Notes under the pieces: generated by a model
What the model was told of the DNA's origin: nothing
The model's input: only the letters and a program-made list of their open reading frames with translations
The model's database searches: none
Origin: JAEYFP01 sp964579795
Lineage (GTDB): Bacteria; Bacillota; Clostridia; Lachnospirales; Lachnospiraceae
Assembly (NCBI GenBank): GCA_964579795.1
Contig: CAZOHM010000004.1
Coordinates: 44,315 to 108,314, forward strand
DNA length: 64,000 bases
Direction: 5' to 3'
Part shown: piece after piece, positions 36,432 through 44,520 of the stretch
Numbering within the stretch: the stretch's first letter is position 1
Layout: each line of letters begins with the position of its first letter
Translations under genes and position numbers: made by a program

Positions 36432-37246
36432 TGAGAAAAAGACTCTATAAAATATATGTAGTATTAATCTTTATCCTTTTGTACGCTCCAATTGTGACAC
36501 TTGTTATTCTCTCCTTCAATGCGTCAAAGACACGCGCAAAATGGGGTGGTTTTACAGTAAAATGGTATTTCTCATTGTTTCAGAATGAGCAGATTATTCA
36601 TGCCTTGTCTACTACTCTTGTTATTGCACTGCTCTCCGCTGTCCTTGCAACTATTATTGGCACTGCATCTTCTATTGCAATCAATGCAATGAAAAAACGC
36701 AGTCGAACAATTTTCCTTGGCATAACAAATATTCCAATGCTGAATGCTGATATTGTAACTGGTATTTCTCTTATGCTTCTCTTTATTGCCTTTGGTGCAT
36801 CTTTTGGCTTTGGAACTGTATTGATGGCACATATTACATTTAATATTCCATATGTCATATTAAGTGTGCTTCCAAAGCTCAAGCAAACAAATCGAAGTAC
36901 CTTTGAAGCTGCTCTCGATTTAGGGGCTTCCCCAATATATGCATTTTTTAAGGTTGTTTTTCCGGACATTCTGCCTGGTGTGATTTCAGGATTTTTGTTG
37001 GCTTTTACGATGTCTCTTGATGATTTTATTATTACTCATTTTACAAAAGGTCCAGGACTTGACACGCTTTCAACAAAAATTTATACAGAAGTCAAAAAAG
37101 GAATCAAACCGGAAATGTATGCTCTTTCAACACTGTTATTTTTTTCAGTTTTAATTCTGCTTTTTCTAATCAACAAGCTTCCTGCAAAAAAAGCCAGTAC
37201 AATAGGAAAAGTAACTGAACAGGTATCTGCAGTAAATAAACTGTAA
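36431..37246 (+). CDS. potC: Spermidine/putrescine permease PotC
   Basis: The second membrane permease, forming the channel with PotB. Six hydrophobic segments and the EAA loop (EAALDLGASPIYAFFKVVFPDILPG, near residue 160) fit, as does the following SLDDFIITHF segment. At 271 residues it is full length. Its ATG overlaps the potB stop. The gene ends 22 bases before potD. Confidence 0.95.
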   Translation: MRKRLYKIYVVLIFILLYAPIVTLVILSFNASKTRAKWGGFTVKWYFSLFQNEQIIHALSTTLVIALLSAVLATIIGTASSIAINAMKKRSRTIFLGITNIPMLNADIVTGISLMLLFIAFGASFGFGTVLMAHITFNIPYVILSVLPKLKQTNRSTFEAALDLGASPIYAFFKVVFPDILPGVISGFLLAFTMSLDDFIITHFTKGPGLDTLSTKIYTEVKKGIKPEMYALSTLLFFSVLILLFLINKLPAKKASTIGKVTEQVSAVNKL

Positions 37247-37268
37247 ATATATTAAATGGAGGATAATT

Positions 37269-38327
37269 ATGAAAAAAACAGTATCTGTATTATTATGTAT
37301 TACGCTTGCGGCTTCTTTACTATGTGGCTGCCAGAGTTCTGCCGGCGGTCAAGCTGGAAAGGTCATTGTATACAACTGGGGAGAGTATATCGATCCTGAA
37401 GTTCTTACAATGTTTGAAGAGGAAACCGGTATCGAGGTTGTATATGATGAATTTGAAACAAATGAAATCATGTATCCAAAAGTAGAAGCAGGGGCTTCTC
37501 AATATGATGTCATTTGTCCTTCAGATTACATGATTGAAAAAATGATTAAAAATGATTTGCTTTCCGAAATTGACTTTGACAATATTCCAAATATTAAAAA
37601 CATCGGTTCTGAGTATATGGAGCAATCAAAGGGCTTTGACCCGGAAAACAAGTACTCAGTTCCTTACTGCTGGGGCACTGTTGGTATTCTATACAACAAA
37701 ACAATGGTTTCCGAACCAATTACGAGCTGGGATTCATTATGGGACGAACAGTATAAAGATAATATTCTAATGCAGGATTCGGTCAGAGATGCATTTATGG
37801 TTGCCCTGGAAAAGTTGAACTATTCTATCAATTCAACAGACCCTGACGAGCTAAATGAAGCAAAAGAGCTTTTGATTGAACAAAAACCTCTTGTTCAGGC
37901 ATATGTCATTGATCAGGTTCGTGATAAGATGATTGGCGGTGAAGCTGCTCTTGGCGTTATTTATTCTGGAGAAGCAATTTATACACAACGCGAAAATCCG
38001 GATTTGGAATACGTCATTCCTAAAGAAGGCACAAATGTCTGGCTGGACTCATGGGTTATTCCAAAGAACGCTCCAAATAAAGAAAATGCCTATAAATTTA
38101 TAGATTTTCTTTGCAGAGATGATATTTCCCTCAAGAATTTTGAATATATTACTTATTCCACACCAAACAAAGCAGCTCAGGCACTTATTGAAGATGAAAA
38201 TATTAAAAACAGTCCGATTGCTTTCCCCGATCTGACACAATATACCAACCTGGAAACCTTCTCCTATCTTGGTGAGGAAGCAGACGAACTTTATAATAAT
38301 CTGTGGAAGGAAGTAAAATCAAACTAA
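37269..38327 (+). CDS. potD: Polyamine-binding lipoprotein PotD
   Basis: The extracellular binding protein that delivers spermidine or putrescine to PotBC. It has a lipoprotein signal peptide with lipobox LLCGC, the modified Cys being residue 21, then YNWGEYIDPEVLTMFEEETG, the usual first strand of polyamine-binding proteins. Periplasmic-binding type 2 fold motifs (WDSWVIPKNAPNKENAYKFIDF) follow. The length is 352 residues. GGAGGATAATT precedes the ATG. Preference for putrescine or spermidine cannot be told from sequence. Confidence 0.94.
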   Translation: MKKTVSVLLCITLAASLLCGCQSSAGGQAGKVIVYNWGEYIDPEVLTMFEEETGIEVVYDEFETNEIMYPKVEAGASQYDVICPSDYMIEKMIKNDLLSEIDFDNIPNIKNIGSEYMEQSKGFDPENKYSVPYCWGTVGILYNKTMVSEPITSWDSLWDEQYKDNILMQDSVRDAFMVALEKLNYSINSTDPDELNEAKELLIEQKPLVQAYVIDQVRDKMIGGEAALGVIYSGEAIYTQRENPDLEYVIPKEGTNVWLDSWVIPKNAPNKENAYKFIDFLCRDDISLKNFEYITYSTPNKAAQALIEDENIKNSPIAFPDLTQYTNLETFSYLGEEADELYNNLWKEVKSN

Positions 38328-38350
38328 TAACTATTCATTTGTAGGTAAAC

Positions 38351-39355
38351 ATGAACAGAACAATTCAATACAATATATCAGAACAGTATAATGGAATGAC
38401 CATATGGCAATATCTTAAACAGCATGGCTATTCTCATCACATTCTTACCCATCTCAAAAAAACCGAGATGGGTATTTGTATTGCAAATATTCCTGTCTAT
38501 CTCAACCATATACTCAGTGCTGGAGAACAACTCACAGTCTTCCTTAAGGAAGATGTTTCTTCCTTAAATATCACTCCTATTGATCTTCCTTTATCTGTGA
38601 TTTATGAAGACGATGACATACTTGTAGTAAATAAACCATCAAATATGCCGATTCATCCTTCTATGAATAATCACGACAATACATTAGCTAATGCAGCCGC
38701 CTATTATTTTAAAAGTCGCTCTCTTCCTTTTGTATTTCGCTGTCCAAACCGGCTTGACAGAGACACTAGCGGACTTACCATTCTTGCAAAGAATATGCTC
38801 AGTTCTTCTATTCTGTCTGATATGATTAAAAAACGTACATTAAAACGTGAATATCTTGCAATTGTAGAAGGCTTCACTGACTTATCAGGCACAATAAATG
38901 CTCCGATTTCCCGGAAAGAATCTTCAACAATCGAACGAATTGTGGATTATGAACATGGTGAACAGGCTATCACTCACTATACGCGACTTGCAGAAACCTC
39001 TTTCATTTCTGACGGCGTTGATAAGCAGCATTATTCGTTACTAAGAATCCAGCTTGAAACTGGACGGACTCACCAGATTCGTGTGCACATGCGTCATATT
39101 GGACACCCTCTTCCTGGTGATTTCCTGTATAATCCTAATTTTTCTATAATAAAAAGACAGGCTCTTCATTCAGCCTGCCTTTCATTTCCACACCCTATTA
39201 CAAAAACGTTTCTACATTTTGAAGCTCCGATTCCAAAAGATATGCAGAACATATTTCCATCATTTATCGGATTTCATGAATCCTCGGAACCTCATCCGTA
39301 TGAAGATATTTTGCAAGACACTTCACAATTAAGTCATGATCTGCCACATGATTAA
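38351..39355 (+). CDS. RluA family rRNA/tRNA pseudouridine synthase
   Basis: Converts uridines in structured RNA to pseudouridine. An S4-like N-terminal segment (MTIWQYLKQHGYS...LSAGEQLTVFL, residues about 15-75) precedes the catalytic domain, where NRLDRDTSGLTILAKN holds the catalytic Asp. The later LLRIQLETGRTHQIRVHMRHIGHPLPGD is another family signature. At 334 residues it is typical. It follows potD by 23 bases with only a weak ribosome site (TAGG). Its last 92 bases overlap the convergent UPF0303 gene. Confidence 0.93.
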   Translation: MNRTIQYNISEQYNGMTIWQYLKQHGYSHHILTHLKKTEMGICIANIPVYLNHILSAGEQLTVFLKEDVSSLNITPIDLPLSVIYEDDDILVVNKPSNMPIHPSMNNHDNTLANAAAYYFKSRSLPFVFRCPNRLDRDTSGLTILAKNMLSSSILSDMIKKRTLKREYLAIVEGFTDLSGTINAPISRKESSTIERIVDYEHGEQAITHYTRLAETSFISDGVDKQHYSLLRIQLETGRTHQIRVHMRHIGHPLPGDFLYNPNFSIIKRQALHSACLSFPHPITKTFLHFEAPIPKDMQNIFPSFIGFHESSEPHPYEDILQDTSQLSHDLPHD

Positions 39356-39779
39356 GACCAGAAACAAGAATGGCCCCTATTACACCAACATCTTCTATTC
39401 GAATTGGAAATCCGCCTCCGGCATTTGCATAATCCGTTTCATCAAGATAAATATCTGCCATTGTACGCCCAGTCTTTTTCAATTTTGCATATAAATGCAA
39501 ACTACTTGTTTCCATACACTTAACTACATTGAATTTTCTTCTGAGCCAATTATCATTAATCAAATTTTTAGTATCAAAACAATACTGAAATACAATCAAA
39601 CCATTATTCAGTCGAATACTGACCATCACTGCCAGCTCACGTTTTTTTGCCTCTGATACAATTAAATTTCCAAGCTCCCATGCATCTGCATTGGTAAAAT
39701 GTGTGAATTGTAGAATTTCTTCCTGCAATTCAAGAACATTCATGAGCTCCTCTAATGTTTTTTCTTTCTCTTCTGCCAT
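39264..39779 (-). CDS. UPF0303 / heme-degrading-domain-like protein
   Basis: A small soluble protein of the DUF336-like UPF0303 family (GlcG/HbpS relatives), whose role is not established. The conserved features are the WELGNLIVSEAKKR segment and the C-terminal NAGGGFPIRIEDVGVIGAILVSG loop typical of the fold. The start at 39779 gives 171 residues, and AAAGGTGTGG lies just upstream. It is the gene after trpS on the minus strand, with 41 bases between. Its 3' end overlaps the rluA-type gene tail-to-tail by 92 bases. Confidence 0.87.
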   Translation of the reverse strand: MAEEKEKTLEELMNVLELQEEILQFTHFTNADAWELGNLIVSEAKKRELAVMVSIRLNNGLIVFQYCFDTKNLINDNWLRRKFNVVKCMETSSLHLYAKLKKTGRTMADIYLDETDYANAGGGFPIRIEDVGVIGAILVSGLNHVADHDLIVKCLAKYLHTDEVPRIHEIR

Positions 39780-39820
39780 AGAAAACCACACCTTTCTTTT
39801 TGAATGTTCTAATCTCTGTA

Positions 39821-40825
39821 TTAGCGTACTCTTTCAGGAAAACCTACCTTTTTCTGTACCTTTCTAAGTGTTTTTGTTGCCGCATAATTTGCTTTTTCCG
39901 CATTGTTCTTTACTATTGTATCAATATATGTCTTATCACCCGAAAGCTCACGGACACGTTCCTGAACAGGCAATAATACAGCAACAACACTCTCTCCAAC
40001 AGCTTCTTTGAATGCACCATATCCAAGACCGGCAAATTCCTTTTCAATATCAGCTGGCTTTTTGCCGGTACATGCTGCATAAATATCTATCAAATTTTTG
40101 ACACCTGGCTGTTCATCTCTATAACATACTTGTCCTTCTGAATCTGTCACAGCTCTCTTACATTTTTTTCGGATTATATCCGGTTCATCTAATAAATAAA
40201 TACTTGCATTCGGATTTTCATCTGACTTTGACATTTTCTTTGTCGGATCCTGCAGACTCATAATTTTGGCTCCGACCTTTCCGATATATGCTTCCGGTAT
40301 TGTAAATACATCACCATATATACTATTAAATCTCTGTGCGATATCTCTTGCAATTTCCAGATGCTGCATCTGATCAATTCCTACCGGAACTACATCAGAC
40401 TGGTACAACAAAATATCTGCCGCCATCAGTACCGGATATGTAAATAAACCGGCATTAATGTTATCAGCATGCTTAGCAGCCTTGTCCTTATACTGCGTCA
40501 TCCTGTTCAATTCACCCATATAGGTAAAGCAATTCAAAATCCATGCAAGTTCAGCATGTCCTGATACATGTGACTGATAATATATACAGTTTTTTTCCGG
40601 ATCAAGACCTGCAGCTATATACAATGTAAGAAGTGCTCTTGCACGTTTTCTGAGTTCGGCCGGATCCTGACGAATTGTAATTGAATGCATGTCAACAACG
40701 GAATAAAAACATTCATATTCATCGCTTAGTTTCACCCAGTTTTTAAGTGCTCCCAGATAATTACCTAATGTCAATGTACCTGTTGCCTGCATGCCTGAAA
40801 AAAGTACTTTTTTATCACCTAACAT
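39821..40825 (-). CDS. trpS: Tryptophanyl-tRNA synthetase
   Basis: Charges tRNA-Trp using ATP. The class I signatures are present: TGTLTLGNYLGALK near residue 15 (the HIGH-equivalent, with the Thr usual in Firmicutes) and KKMSKSDENP near 200. The QMQHLEIARDIAQRFN segment is also characteristic. At 334 residues it is full length. GGAGGAATAAAA precedes the ATG. The short gap upstream has no room for a T-box. Confidence 0.97.
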   Translation of the reverse strand: MLGDKKVLFSGMQATGTLTLGNYLGALKNWVKLSDEYECFYSVVDMHSITIRQDPAELRKRARALLTLYIAAGLDPEKNCIYYQSHVSGHAELAWILNCFTYMGELNRMTQYKDKAAKHADNINAGLFTYPVLMAADILLYQSDVVPVGIDQMQHLEIARDIAQRFNSIYGDVFTIPEAYIGKVGAKIMSLQDPTKKMSKSDENPNASIYLLDEPDIIRKKCKRAVTDSEGQVCYRDEQPGVKNLIDIYAACTGKKPADIEKEFAGLGYGAFKEAVGESVVAVLLPVQERVRELSGDKTYIDTIVKNNAEKANYAATKTLRKVQKKVGFPERVR

Positions 40826-40889
40826 TTTTATTCCTCCAAATTATCTTCTTACCACATTCAGTTTATCACCACATTCAGAAAATGTCCAT

Positions 40890-40942
40890 ATAAGAGACTG
40901 CCATATTACTTAATGATAAGCAGCTATATGGCAGTCTCTTAT
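40890..40942. terminator. Hairpin between the Cys-rich peptide gene and trpS
   Basis: A perfect 17-bp stem (40890-40906 with 40926-40942) and a 19-base loop lie 8 bases past the stop of the 53-residue gene. No long T run follows, so termination may be partial, and trpS could receive some read-through. The rest of the gap before trpS (40826-40889) shows nothing more than its ribosome site. Confidence 0.6.
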
Positions 40943-40949
40943 TCATGTA

Positions 40950-41111
40950 TTATTCACAGCAGGTATTGCATCCACACCCACAGTCTCCCGTATTTCTTTG
41001 GCATGCTGCCCCGGAATCAAATGGCTGAAGGACCGTTGGCAGTTTTCTTTGACAAGTACTCCCACCATTATTGCAAAGCAGTAACAAAATAATAATGAAA
41101 TAACAATTCAT
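40950..41111 (-). CDS. 53-residue secreted or membrane-tethered Cys-rich peptide
   Basis: This is too short to be picked up by usual ORF cut-offs, but it looks real. It begins MNCYFIIILLLLCNNGG, a short basic-free hydrophobic segment, and ends DCGCGCNTCCE. Ten cysteines occur in total, six of them in the last ten residues. GAGGAG lies 8 bases before the ATG, and a long hairpin follows the stop. From memory, Lachnospiraceae encode similar short MNC...LLLLL...CGC peptides annotated as hypothetical. It lies between the GH13-like gene and trpS on the minus strand. The function is unknown; metal binding or a surface peptide are both possible. Confidence 0.72.
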   Translation of the reverse strand: MNCYFIIILLLLCNNGGSTCQRKLPTVLQPFDSGAACQRNTGDCGCGCNTCCE

Positions 41112-41176
41112 ACAGTAACTCCTCTTTGTAATCAGTCCTTATACTATATGAATTCACAGTATGTTTCGTGCAGCAA

Positions 41177-43060
41177 TTACATACCGGTTAAGACAACAAT
41201 CGAACGTTCTCCTACGACAAGTTCATCCTGTCGGTTCTTCAATTGTTCAGAAATTTCTTCTGTACCCGGAGCATACAATGTATCAAAACAATAGCTCCAC
41301 TGCATCCCCTTTGGCAGCTTCGGAAGTCCAAATGTATGTGCCTCCCAATGCATATTATAAGCAATAAAGAAAAATACATCCTCGTGAAGTCTGTCAATTC
41401 TTGCATATTTTCCACAAAGCATAATCCCAACATGCCGTACATAATTTTCCAATTTAGGATACCATGCTGCATCTGCATGATAAGAAAGATCAGGATATCC
41501 ACATGCCGCATAATCCATAATTCTAAGTTCCATATCCTTATGTAAAATCGGATGCTCTTTTCTTATTGCTATCAATTTCTTAACAAATGTATAAAGTTCC
41601 TGTGACTGCTTTGTCTGTTTCCAGTTCAACCAGGAAATCTCATTATCCTGACAATAGGAATTATTATTTCCATGTTGTGAATTACAAAATTCATCACCAG
41701 AAAGCAACATCGGCATTCCCTGGCTAAGTAGTAAAAATGTCATTGCATTCTTCATTTGCTTCATTCGAAGCCTGTGTACTGATTTCTTCCTTGTACTGCC
41801 CTCAACACCACAATTCCAGCTGTAGTTATAATTTTCTCCATCCTTATTTTCTTCGCCATTCTCCTCATTATGCTTATAATCATAGGACACGAGATCATTT
41901 AATGTAAATCCTTCATTGAATGTAATGCTGTTCACAGCATGAATATCAGATGGGTTCCTTCTCTGTCTATATAGAAATGCCTGCAGCATATCCTCATCAC
42001 TTTTTAGAAATCTTCGAATATCTGTTGCATATTCGTGATTAATTTCTGCAAGAAAAGAATTAATACTTTCTTTATTCTTTCCGTAAAATATCCGTTCTCG
42101 GTCAAAATAAGAATAATAAATCTTTGTATCCATGAGTAAAGGTTCTGAAGCAATCAAATCGATTGGCAGGTTTTCTCCTTTTAAATGGAATCCATCTACA
42201 TGATAATCTGTTACCCAGAACTTCAAACAGTCCAACACTAAATTTCTGCATATATTTTTGGGAAAATAAAACTGCATTACAATCTCAATTCCATTTTTAT
42301 GAAGTTCCTTCACAAGCATTTTGAATTCAGAAACTGCATCATGACTGCTCGAATAAGATGCCTTTGGCACAAAATAGCTGCCCTCTTTAAATCCCCAGTA
42401 ATTAATCTTACATGCAGACTCCTTTGTATTTTTCGTATACTTTGGATGCCCTTCTGCGAGCTGTTCTTTTTCAAAATCCAATTCATAGAATTCATAAGCA
42501 GGCATAAGCTCTATCTGGTTGATTCCAAGATCCAATAAGTACTGGATTTTTTCAGTTATGCCACGAAATGTACCTTTGTTCTTCACTTTGGATGAAACAT
42601 GCTTTGTAAAGCCTCTTACATGAAGTGAATATCCTATCACCTGATGATATGGAAGCTTAAGAGGTTTATCCATCTCCCAGTCAGTTTCATCCTGATAAAA
42701 CCCTGCTCTGACCTGTACTTCCATCTGATCCGGCTCACCCCAGCGACGTTCTGAATAAGATGCTTTTTTATAAATATCTCTGTATGGCTTCCCATTCAGC
42801 TCATATCCATATTCTACAATATTTTTGTCAATTCCAGAAACACGTACAGAATACACACTTCCGGCCAACTGATATGGAAGCATATCAATTCTCTGATGTA
42901 TGACTCCGTCTTTATCATATAGGCAAAGCATCAGTGACTGATTCTTCTCTGCAACACAGCAGAACTGCCAATCCTGTCCTACTTTGCTTACGCCCATAAC
43001 CAAACTGTTCCCTTTGCTAAGCCTCAGAGCATTTTTCTTACTGTTTTTATTTATCTGCAT
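41177..43060 (-). CDS. GH13 debranching-type protein with degenerate catalytic site
   Basis: The fold and overall layout are those of isoamylase/GlgX-type debranching enzymes: an N-terminal beta module (about 1-125), the barrel (VIGYSLHVRGFTKHVS...), and the segments LVSYDYKHNEENGEENKDG and LLSGDEFCNSQHGNNNSYCQDN typical of GlgX. The three catalytic positions are lost. The nucleophile region reads DGFHLKGEN (Lys where Asp is expected), the usual LIAEPWD block with the acid/base Glu is replaced by TKIYYSYFD, and the HD of the third site is NE in SITFNEGFTL. At 627 residues it is intact and has no frameshift, so it is probably a pseudoenzyme, perhaps glucan-binding. It stands between sir2-like and Cys-rich genes. 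Confidence 0.85.
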   Translation of the reverse strand: MQINKNSKKNALRLSKGNSLVMGVSKVGQDWQFCCVAEKNQSLMLCLYDKDGVIHQRIDMLPYQLAGSVYSVRVSGIDKNIVEYGYELNGKPYRDIYKKASYSERRWGEPDQMEVQVRAGFYQDETDWEMDKPLKLPYHQVIGYSLHVRGFTKHVSSKVKNKGTFRGITEKIQYLLDLGINQIELMPAYEFYELDFEKEQLAEGHPKYTKNTKESACKINYWGFKEGSYFVPKASYSSSHDAVSEFKMLVKELHKNGIEIVMQFYFPKNICRNLVLDCLKFWVTDYHVDGFHLKGENLPIDLIASEPLLMDTKIYYSYFDRERIFYGKNKESINSFLAEINHEYATDIRRFLKSDEDMLQAFLYRQRRNPSDIHAVNSITFNEGFTLNDLVSYDYKHNEENGEENKDGENYNYSWNCGVEGSTRKKSVHRLRMKQMKNAMTFLLLSQGMPMLLSGDEFCNSQHGNNNSYCQDNEISWLNWKQTKQSQELYTFVKKLIAIRKEHPILHKDMELRIMDYAACGYPDLSYHADAAWYPKLENYVRHVGIMLCGKYARIDRLHEDVFFFIAYNMHWEAHTFGLPKLPKGMQWSYCFDTLYAPGTEEISEQLKNRQDELVVGERSIVVLTGM

Positions 43061-43152
43061 TTCAATTCCATTCCGGGCTGTAAATTATGCATAACCCTGC
43101 TTTTTTGAATCTTTCAACTGCTTTTACTTATGAACCAGCCTTGCAACAGTAA

Positions 43153-43184
43153 AAAACTTCTCATTCGACAGAATCAGAAGTTTT
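43153..43184 (-). terminator. Terminator after the sirtuin-like gene
   Basis: Minus-strand stem AAAACTTCT...AGAAGTTTT with an inner ATTC/GAAT pair and one mismatch, a 4-base loop and a run of six T after it. It overlaps the stop codon of the sirtuin-like gene, whose transcript it would end. Confidence 0.72.
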
Positions 43185-43923
43185 AGTCAACAACTTTCGG
43201 TAAAATATCTCGAACCTCACCGTAGATGCATAAATCAGCCTGCTTATCTGTATAGTGTTCATGCTTGGTAACCAGAACAACTTTATTTCCCATATAATAT
43301 CGAATGAATGATTTCACCATAGGATGATTTAGATTCGTACCAAGAACAAGAATCATATGTGCTGCCTGACAGGCATTAGCCGCCTGTGTCATTCTGTCAT
43401 TGCGAATCTGTTCACCCTGTAACTTTACATGTGGTCGTATAGGCTGTTTACACACCTCACAAAGTGGAACTCCTTTTGCATCTCGCATATATACTGCCGA
43501 ATATACCGCATGACATTTTGGACATTCATTTTCATGTATGGAACCATGTAATTCAATTACATTACTCAATCCAACTTTTACAGCCATGCTTTGAATATTA
43601 TGAGTAATGCATGCAGTCAACTTTCCTCGTTTTTCAAGCTTCAGTAGAGAGTAATATGCTTCGCTGGGCTCCACATTCATATTTAGACATTCCTTTTTAT
43701 AGTACCGGTAAAACAATTCCGTCTTTGTGCTGTAAAACGTTGCAGAATAAATCTCCTCTGGCGAATATCCGTACTCCTCTTCTACACGATAGGCTTCTTC
43801 GTTACACCAGCGATTTTTCAATCCACACTCTATTCCCATTCCAACACCAAGCAGGCAAACAATATGATCTGTTGCTTCAATCATTCTCCTTAATCTGTTA
43901 ATCTGTTCTTCCTCTTTTGTCAT
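43183..43923 (-). CDS. Sir2-like protein with altered NAD-binding motifs
   Basis: The order of elements is that of a sirtuin (NAD-dependent protein deacylase): Rossmann start, zinc module and catalytic His. The His is kept in ELHGSIHENECPKC and both zinc Cys pairs are present (CPKC, CEVC). Normally invariant residues are changed: GAG(V/I)S...GIPDFR reads GVGMGIECGLKNRW, and TQNIDGLH reads THNIQSMA, losing the Asp. The protein may therefore bind NAD or ADP-ribose in another way or be inactive. I start it at the ATG at 43923, after GGGAG; it has 246 residues. It has its own near-consensus promoter. Confidence 0.8.
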   Translation of the reverse strand: MTKEEEQINRLRRMIEATDHIVCLLGVGMGIECGLKNRWCNEEAYRVEEEYGYSPEEIYSATFYSTKTELFYRYYKKECLNMNVEPSEAYYSLLKLEKRGKLTACITHNIQSMAVKVGLSNVIELHGSIHENECPKCHAVYSAVYMRDAKGVPLCEVCKQPIRPHVKLQGEQIRNDRMTQAANACQAAHMILVLGTNLNHPMVKSFIRYYMGNKVVLVTKHEHYTDKQADLCIYGEVRDILPKVVD

Positions 43924-43957
43924 AACACCGCACTCCCACCTATTATGTACTATCTTC

Positions 43958-43986
43958 ATTTTAAGAACACTGTCTTAAATTGTCAA
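43958..43986 (-). promoter_or_regulatory. Sigma-A promoter for the sirtuin-like gene
   Basis: Minus-strand TTGACA (43981-43986), a 17-base spacer and TAAAAT (43958-43963), 35 bases before the start. A strong match. Confidence 0.65.
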
Positions 43987-44127
43987 TACAATTTTCTTTT
44001 TTTTACTCCCTTTTCAGTATTTTTAAATCCCCCTTTTCTCAACTGTTCAACATATATTTTCATTTACTTTAAATACTACTTATGGTAAATTAAACATATA
44101 AAATATTTAATTTAGAAAGGAGTCATT

Positions 44128-44472
44128 ATGGCACACGAACATAATTGTGATTGTGGATGCAATGATCAATGTGAACAAGATTCTGTTGATGAGGAAATGA
44201 CTGTAGAGTTGGAGCTTGACGATGGATCAATTGTCAATTGTGCAATTATTACAATATTGACTGTCAATGAAAAAGATTATATTGTTCTTCTTCCTCTTGA
44301 TGAAAATGGACAAAGTAATGAAGGGGAAGTTTGGTTTTATCAATATGAAGAGGATGAGGAAGATGTGGAGGCAGAACCTGTTCTGACATATATCTCTGAT
44401 GATGACGAATATGAAGCTGTCGCAGATGCATTTGATGAATTTCTTGACAATGAAGAATTTGAAGAATCATAA
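44128..44472 (+). CDS. DUF1292 protein with N-terminal Cys cluster
   Basis: A small acidic protein of the DUF1292 family, widespread in Firmicutes and of unknown function. The core TVELELDDGSIVNCAIITILTVNEKDYIVLLPLDENG and the acidic WFYQYEEDEED segment are typical. The extra N-terminus HEHNCDCGCNDQCEQ has four cysteines and two histidines and could bind a metal. At 114 residues it is slightly longer than average because of this. AAAGGAGTCATT precedes the ATG. It is a single plus-strand gene with a terminator right behind it. Confidence 0.88.
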   Translation: MAHEHNCDCGCNDQCEQDSVDEEMTVELELDDGSIVNCAIITILTVNEKDYIVLLPLDENGQSNEGEVWFYQYEEDEEDVEAEPVLTYISDDDEYEAVADAFDEFLDNEEFEES

Positions 44473-44483
44473 CAAATGATTTT

Positions 44484-44520
44484 CAGGACTGATTTTGCTA
44501 TCTCAATAAAGTCAGTCCTG
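44484..44520. terminator. Terminator shared by the DUF1292 and helicase genes
   Basis: A 9-bp stem CAGGACTGA/TCAGTCCTG with a 19-base loop and TTTCTTT on the plus strand. It overlaps the last codons of the convergent helicase gene, so it may serve both. Confidence 0.65.

Noticed and set aside
40826..41176. Possible T-box leader before trpS
   Set aside because: The gap before trpS holds only about 65 bases after the hairpin, too little for a T-box, and no specifier stem or T-box sequence is visible.
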